Assembly (NCBI GenBank): GCA_030602845.1
Contig: JAUVYZ010000066.1
Coordinates: forward strand, 1-8,932
Source: Phycisphaerae bacterium
Lineage (GTDB): Bacteria; Planctomycetota; Phycisphaerae; Sedimentisphaerales; Anaerobacaceae
Direction: 5' to 3'
Length of the DNA: 8,932 nt
Positions 5,395 to 8,932 of the stretch are shown here, piece after piece (position 1 is the first letter of the stretch; each line of letters opens with the position of its first letter). A program made the translations under genes and the position numbers. The notes under the pieces are model-generated. The model was not told where the DNA came from, ran no database searches, and saw only the letters and a list, made by a program, of their open reading frames with translations.

Positions 5395-7878
5395 ATGCAG
5401 TTGTTAAAAAGAAAAGACGCCCACTCAGTATGTCCGAAAACAGGTAAGTGTCTCGGTCGGAAAACGAAATATCGCTGGTTGATGTGGATATTTCCGATTG
5501 CGGGGTTGGTGTCGCTGATATGGTTCCTGATACGTGTGCTGCCGAAGCCATCTCGGGCGATGTATCCGTGTCAGCGGGTTGCTTTTCCGTTGGCATCCGG
5601 ATTTGTTGTCTGGGTTTTAGGGCTGGTCGGGTCAGGTGCAGCACTTAAAAAGGCGAAGCTCAACTTTGCGCGAAGGCGTTATATATTAGGTTTGATATGC
5701 GTTGCCGTGAGTGTTGGGGCCATTTGGCTGGCTGTCGCTACCACCAGTGAGAAGCTTCTGTTAGCTGAACCGCAACCTGCGAATCAGCCGATAGGGGAGG
5801 CGAAAGGCATTCATCCCGGGCGCGTCGTGTGGGTGCACGACCCTGATGCGACTGACTGGGATGGGCCGGGTGATGGGCATCCGTGGGAAAGCAACCACAC
5901 AAGTCAGATACGGGTGAGCAAAATGATGTCCGAGGCAATACAGGAGCTGACCGGTAAGGCCAGCGACGCTGTGGCGTGGGACAAGCTCTTCAGACACTTC
6001 AATAAGACACGCGGCAAAGGAGATGTTGGGTATAAGCGAGGCGAGAAGATTGTTATCAAGGTAAACTTTGTGGGCTTTATCTGGTTACATGGAGGGGTTA
6101 AGGCGGAAAATTACAACTTAGAAAGCAAAAGGGATTATATGAATACGTCACCGCAAATGATTATAGCCCTGCTGCGGCAACTCGTAAACACAGTTGGCGT
6201 GAAACAAGCCGACATTGCGATTGGTGACAGTCTGGCGTATTTCGCTAATGAGTACTACAACATCTTCCATAAAGAGTTTCCGAATGTAGGGTATCTGGAC
6301 CATACAGGGAAGTTCGGTCGAATCCGTATGAAGCAATCTTCAGTTCCATTTCACTGGAGCAGTAATCCGAAAGGATTCAAGCAGGACTATGTCCCTGTGT
6401 CCTTTGCCGAGGCCGATTACTTAATCAACTTTGCGAACCTCAAGGCGCACACGGGAGCCGGCGTGACGCTCTGCGCGAAGAACCATAACGGCTCACTAAT
6501 AAGGTGGCCGGCCCAGAAGGGCTATTACGATATGCATAAAAGCGCTTTTTCCGACGAGGTGAAGGTGTACAGGGCCCTGGTGGACCTGATGGGGCATTCG
6601 CACATTGGCGCCAAGACTGTGCTGTATTTGATTGATGGATTGTACTGTGGTATACATCCTAAAGATATGGATAGAGGGCCGAGGAGATGGAAGTCGTATC
6701 CTTTCAATGGTGACTGGACTTCAAGTCTTCTTGCCTCGCAGGACCCTGTGGCTATCGATTCGGTCGGCTTCGATTTTCTTTATGCCGAATATGAGGACCC
6801 TTCCCGCAGGAGCGGAGTTGATGACTATCTGCAGGAGGCGGCACTGGCGAATAATCCGCCTTCGGGGACATTTTATGACCCCGACCATTCCGGTAACGTC
6901 GAGAGACTTGCGAGTCTTGGTGTTCACGAGCACTGGAACAATCCGAAGGACAAGCAATATTCTCGCAATTTAGGGAACAGCAAGGGCATCGAGCTGATAG
7001 CGATAACACCGACAAGCGCTGCTGAAAAACCAGGCATTGTTGCACGTGGGGCAAAGGTGAAAAAACTTGCCGGCGTTTTTAAGTTTACGGAAGGGCCGGC
7101 GGTTGACGCCAGGGGCAATGTCTTCTTTACGGACCAGCCGAATAACCGGATTTGGAAGTGGTCGGTGGACGGTAAGCTGTCAATATTTCACAAAAGCCCG
7201 GGAAGAGCCAACGGCCTTTACTTCGACAAACAAGGTAACCTGCTGGCCTGTGCAGACCTCAATAACGAGTTATGGTCGATTGATATGAAAGGCAAGGTAA
7301 CGGTACTGGTTAAGGGATACAAAGGCAAAAAGCTAAACGGTCCGAACGACCTATGGCTTGACCGGAAAGGCGGTATTTACTTTACCGACCCGTTTTACCG
7401 CAGGAGGTACTGGAACAGAGGGCCTATGGAGCAGGACGGCCAGCACGTGTATTACCTTTACCCAGCCCCTCGGAGGGGCTGGGTTTACCCGGACCGTAAA
7501 AAGCTCATACGGGTAACCGATGACCTGGTCACGCCGAACGGAATAATAGGTACTCCTGACGGCAAACTGCTTTACGTGGCTGACCTCGGAGCGAAAAAGA
7601 CGTATGTGTACAACATCAATAAGGACGGGACGCTGTCTAATAAAAAGCTCTTTTGCTCGATGGGCTCCGACGGAATGACCATTGATAATGAGGGGAACGT
7701 TTACCTGACGGGAAAAGGCGTTACGGTTTTTAATTCGGCCGGTGAAAAGATAGAACATATTGACATTGACGCCGGGTGGACGGCAAACGTATGTTTCGGC
7801 GGCGAAGACAAACAGACGCTGTTTATTACCGCTCAAACCTCTCTCTATGCACTGCGGATGCGGGTTAAAGGCGTATAG
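5395..7878 (+). CDS. Membrane-anchored DUF362 + SMP-30/gluconolactonase fusion protein
   Basis: This two-domain protein has 827 residues from ATG 5395, chosen for GGAGGT six bases upstream; the frame stays open to a TTG at 5329 with no good ribosome site. The basic N-terminus is followed by three helices (about 29-49, 62-83 and 95-115) with the motif PKPSRAMYPCQR between the first two. The positive-inside rule puts the remainder outside the cytoplasm. Residues about 140-515 match DUF362, with a central AHTGAGVTLCAKNHNG and a later ASQDPVAIDSVGFDFLY. No 4Fe-4S motif is present. Residues about 555-825 form an SMP-30/gluconolactonase propeller. Likely metal and catalytic residues are E566 (FTEGP), N651 (NGPNDL), N715 (TPNG) and D759 (GSDGM). 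Lactone hydrolysis is inferred and the substrate is unknown. Residues PAPRRG (690-695) come from an inserted palindrome. The sialidase-like gene follows 56 bp after the stop, so an operon is likely. Confidence 0.9.
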   Translation: MQLLKRKDAHSVCPKTGKCLGRKTKYRWLMWIFPIAGLVSLIWFLIRVLPKPSRAMYPCQRVAFPLASGFVVWVLGLVGSGAALKKAKLNFARRRYILGLICVAVSVGAIWLAVATTSEKLLLAEPQPANQPIGEAKGIHPGRVVWVHDPDATDWDGPGDGHPWESNHTSQIRVSKMMSEAIQELTGKASDAVAWDKLFRHFNKTRGKGDVGYKRGEKIVIKVNFVGFIWLHGGVKAENYNLESKRDYMNTSPQMIIALLRQLVNTVGVKQADIAIGDSLAYFANEYYNIFHKEFPNVGYLDHTGKFGRIRMKQSSVPFHWSSNPKGFKQDYVPVSFAEADYLINFANLKAHTGAGVTLCAKNHNGSLIRWPAQKGYYDMHKSAFSDEVKVYRALVDLMGHSHIGAKTVLYLIDGLYCGIHPKDMDRGPRRWKSYPFNGDWTSSLLASQDPVAIDSVGFDFLYAEYEDPSRRSGVDDYLQEAALANNPPSGTFYDPDHSGNVERLASLGVHEHWNNPKDKQYSRNLGNSKGIELIAITPTSAAEKPGIVARGAKVKKLAGVFKFTEGPAVDARGNVFFTDQPNNRIWKWSVDGKLSIFHKSPGRANGLYFDKQGNLLACADLNNELWSIDMKGKVTVLVKGYKGKKLNGPNDLWLDRKGGIYFTDPFYRRRYWNRGPMEQDGQHVYYLYPAPRRGWVYPDRKKLIRVTDDLVTPNGIIGTPDGKLLYVADLGAKKTYVYNINKDGTLSNKKLFCSMGSDGMTIDNEGNVYLTGKGVTVFNSAGEKIEHIDIDAGWTANVCFGGEDKQTLFITAQTSLYALRMRVKGV
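7457..7490 (+). repeat. Intragenic palindrome encoding PAPRRG, copy 2, with flanking 7-bp direct repeat
   Basis: Two perfect 12-bp arms, ACCCAGCCCCTC (7460-7471) and GAGGGGCTGGGT (7473-7484), surround one base. The palindrome is bounded by TTTACCC at 7457-7463 and again at 7484-7490. Deleting one repeat plus the palindrome (27 bp, 9 codons) leaves YYLYPDRKK, which resembles the usual SMP-30 sequence at this point. Codons CCA GCC CCT CGG AGG GGC read PAPRRG, as in copy 1. Confidence 0.85.
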
Positions 7879-7934
7879 CAAAAAGGTGGAGATGCGATAT
7901 ATGTTTGGGGTCTGAAAAGACAATGGAGCTTCAA

Positions 7935-8932
7935 GTGAACAAAAAATGGTATGGTTTGGTGGGATTGTTTTTGATTGTGGCATCGTATGCCTTTGGGGCC
8001 GTGCCGATTACGGTGGAAGTTGTTGAGGTCAAGAAGATCTGGGACAAGGGCCGCCACAACGCATTTACGGACCTGGTTCGCTGGAATGAGAAGTTCTACT
8101 GCGCTTTCCGCGAGGGTAGAGGGCACGTTTCAACCGACGGTAGGATACGGATACTTGAATCGAAAGATGCAAATCGCTGGGAGTCGGCGGCTCTGGTTGC
8201 GCTTTCGGGCTACGACCTGCGGGATGCGCACTTATCAGTAACGCCTGACGGCAAACTAATGCTATTAGGCGGGGCCGCGCCTCGCAAGCAAGACAATCAA
8301 GGTGCACCAACCGGTACGTTTGTGTGTTTTTCGCAAGATGGGGGGCGATGGAGCAAGCCGCGAATTGTCGTCAAGCCGGGGCGGTGGCTGTGGTGCGTTA
8401 CCTGGCACAAAGGAAAGGCGTACGGCGTATCCTATGCAGCCGGGGAGCGTATGCCGTATATGGATTTGCTTGTAAGTTCCGACGGGATAAACTACCAACC
8501 ACACGTGGCCAAACTTTTTGGAGAGGGTTATCCGACTGAAGTTACGCTGCGTTTTGACACTGATGACACCTGTTATGCGCTCGTGCGGCGAGACCGGCAT
8601 AGGGATAAACCAAGCAGCGCGTTATTAGGGGTGAGCAAACCAAATTACAAGAAATGGCAATGGCACGACCTCGGAACAAGTTTCAATGGATTTGGCGGTC
8701 CTAACCTCATCCGGATACCCGGCGGCCATTGGATTGGTGCAGGCCGAATGCACGATGGCGGGGCGCATACCGCAGTGACCTACATCGATGTCAAGAATGG
8801 CACAATGACCAAAATGATAAAACTGCCCAGCGGCGGCGATACGAGTTATCCGGGACTTCTCTGGTATGAGAAAATGCTTTATGTCAGCTATTATTCCAGC
8901 CACGAAGGTAAGACCAGTATTTATCTGGCGAA
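7935..8932 (+). CDS. Exported sialidase-like beta-propeller protein (partial, 3' end beyond window)
   Basis: This is probably a secreted glycan-active or glycan-binding protein of the BNR/exo-alpha-sialidase-like superfamily. From GTG 7935, with GGAG six bases upstream, 332 residues are visible. ATG 7923 in the same frame is an alternative start with a weaker site. A signal peptide is evident: a short basic start, the hydrophobic stretch LVGLFLIVASYAF, and likely cleavage after FGA near residue 21. The Asp-box SQDGGRW lies at 133-139, with degenerate copies at SKDANRW (76-82) and SSDGINY (181-187). Conserved-looking segments are HNAFTDLVRW (41-50), FYCAFREGRGHVS (54-66), GGPNLIRIP (254-262) and PSGGDTSYPGLLW (298-310). 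R59, R218 or R219, and R271 could supply carboxylate-binding arginines, but this cannot be settled here, so sialidase activity is not claimed. The gene follows the DUF362/SMP-30 gene closely and probably shares its transcript. Confidence 0.85.
   Translation, partial: MNKKWYGLVGLFLIVASYAFGAVPITVEVVEVKKIWDKGRHNAFTDLVRWNEKFYCAFREGRGHVSTDGRIRILESKDANRWESAALVALSGYDLRDAHLSVTPDGKLMLLGGAAPRKQDNQGAPTGTFVCFSQDGGRWSKPRIVVKPGRWLWCVTWHKGKAYGVSYAAGERMPYMDLLVSSDGINYQPHVAKLFGEGYPTEVTLRFDTDDTCYALVRRDRHRDKPSSALLGVSKPNYKKWQWHDLGTSFNGFGGPNLIRIPGGHWIGAGRMHDGGAHTAVTYIDVKNGTMTKMIKLPSGGDTSYPGLLWYEKMLYVSYYSSHEGKTSIYLA

Noticed and set aside
5210..5644. 144-residue minus-strand open frame containing STELVEVRKS
   Set aside because: That peptide is the translation of the GAGCTC-centred repeat, and the rest is antisense to the N-terminus of the DUF362/SMP-30 gene.
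7892..7915. Seven-codon leader ORF after the DUF362/SMP-30 stop
   Set aside because: A Shine-Dalgarno-like GGTGGAG abuts the ATG too closely and the frame does not join the next gene. It is probably chance.
7351..7983. 210-residue open frame on the minus strand
   Set aside because: It is antisense to the SMP-30 domain, whose plus-strand frame has clear family motifs. It has no recognisable domain and no plausible ribosome site.

Overview
The window reads as a chromosomal piece of an environmental bacterium, most likely a planctomycete or PVC-type lineage. This placement is an inference. It rests on the protein mix (a GTP-type PEP carboxykinase of a divergent subtype, a secreted SMP-30-like lactonase fused to DUF362, a sialidase-fold exported protein) and on the many dispersed palindromic repeats. 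No rRNA, tRNA, transposase or CRISPR array is visible.

Layout. Positions 1-1057 (minus) hold a sigma-54 activator of the NtrC/PspF type with no receiver domain, cut by the window edge. Positions 1058-1636 hold no intact gene. They contain the activator's putative promoter, a small 9-bp tandem repeat, a nested inverted-repeat element (1281-1448) and a remnant of a TPR-repeat gene (1453-1566). Positions 1637-4936 (minus) look like one operon: pckG (4936-3044), a possible small ORF started by TTG (3031-2849) and a six-helix membrane polyferredoxin of the NapH/NosR type (2830-1637). Positions 4937-5394 form a divergent intergenic region with back-to-back sigma-70-like promoters, a leader hairpin before pckG and two palindromic repeats before the plus-strand gene. 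Positions 5395-7878 (plus) encode a membrane-anchored DUF362 + SMP-30 fusion. From 7935 to the window end (plus) runs an exported six-bladed sialidase-like protein, truncated by the edge.

How the genes may work together. pckG makes phosphoenolpyruvate from oxaloacetate. The downstream polyferredoxin would move electrons at the membrane. The plus-strand pair looks extracytoplasmic and sugar-related (lactone hydrolysis and a glycan-binding or glycan-cleaving beta-propeller). DUF362 proteins are often associated with Fe-S chemistry, so a link between the fusion protein and the polyferredoxin is possible but unproven.

The most striking signal is a near-perfect GC-rich palindrome that occurs twice inside unrelated genes, in pckG and in the SMP-30 domain. 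Both copies are read in the same phase and add the peptide PAPRRG. One copy is bounded by a 7-bp direct repeat, and removing the 27-bp unit restores a family-like sequence. This resembles the in-frame palindromic elements known from Rickettsia.
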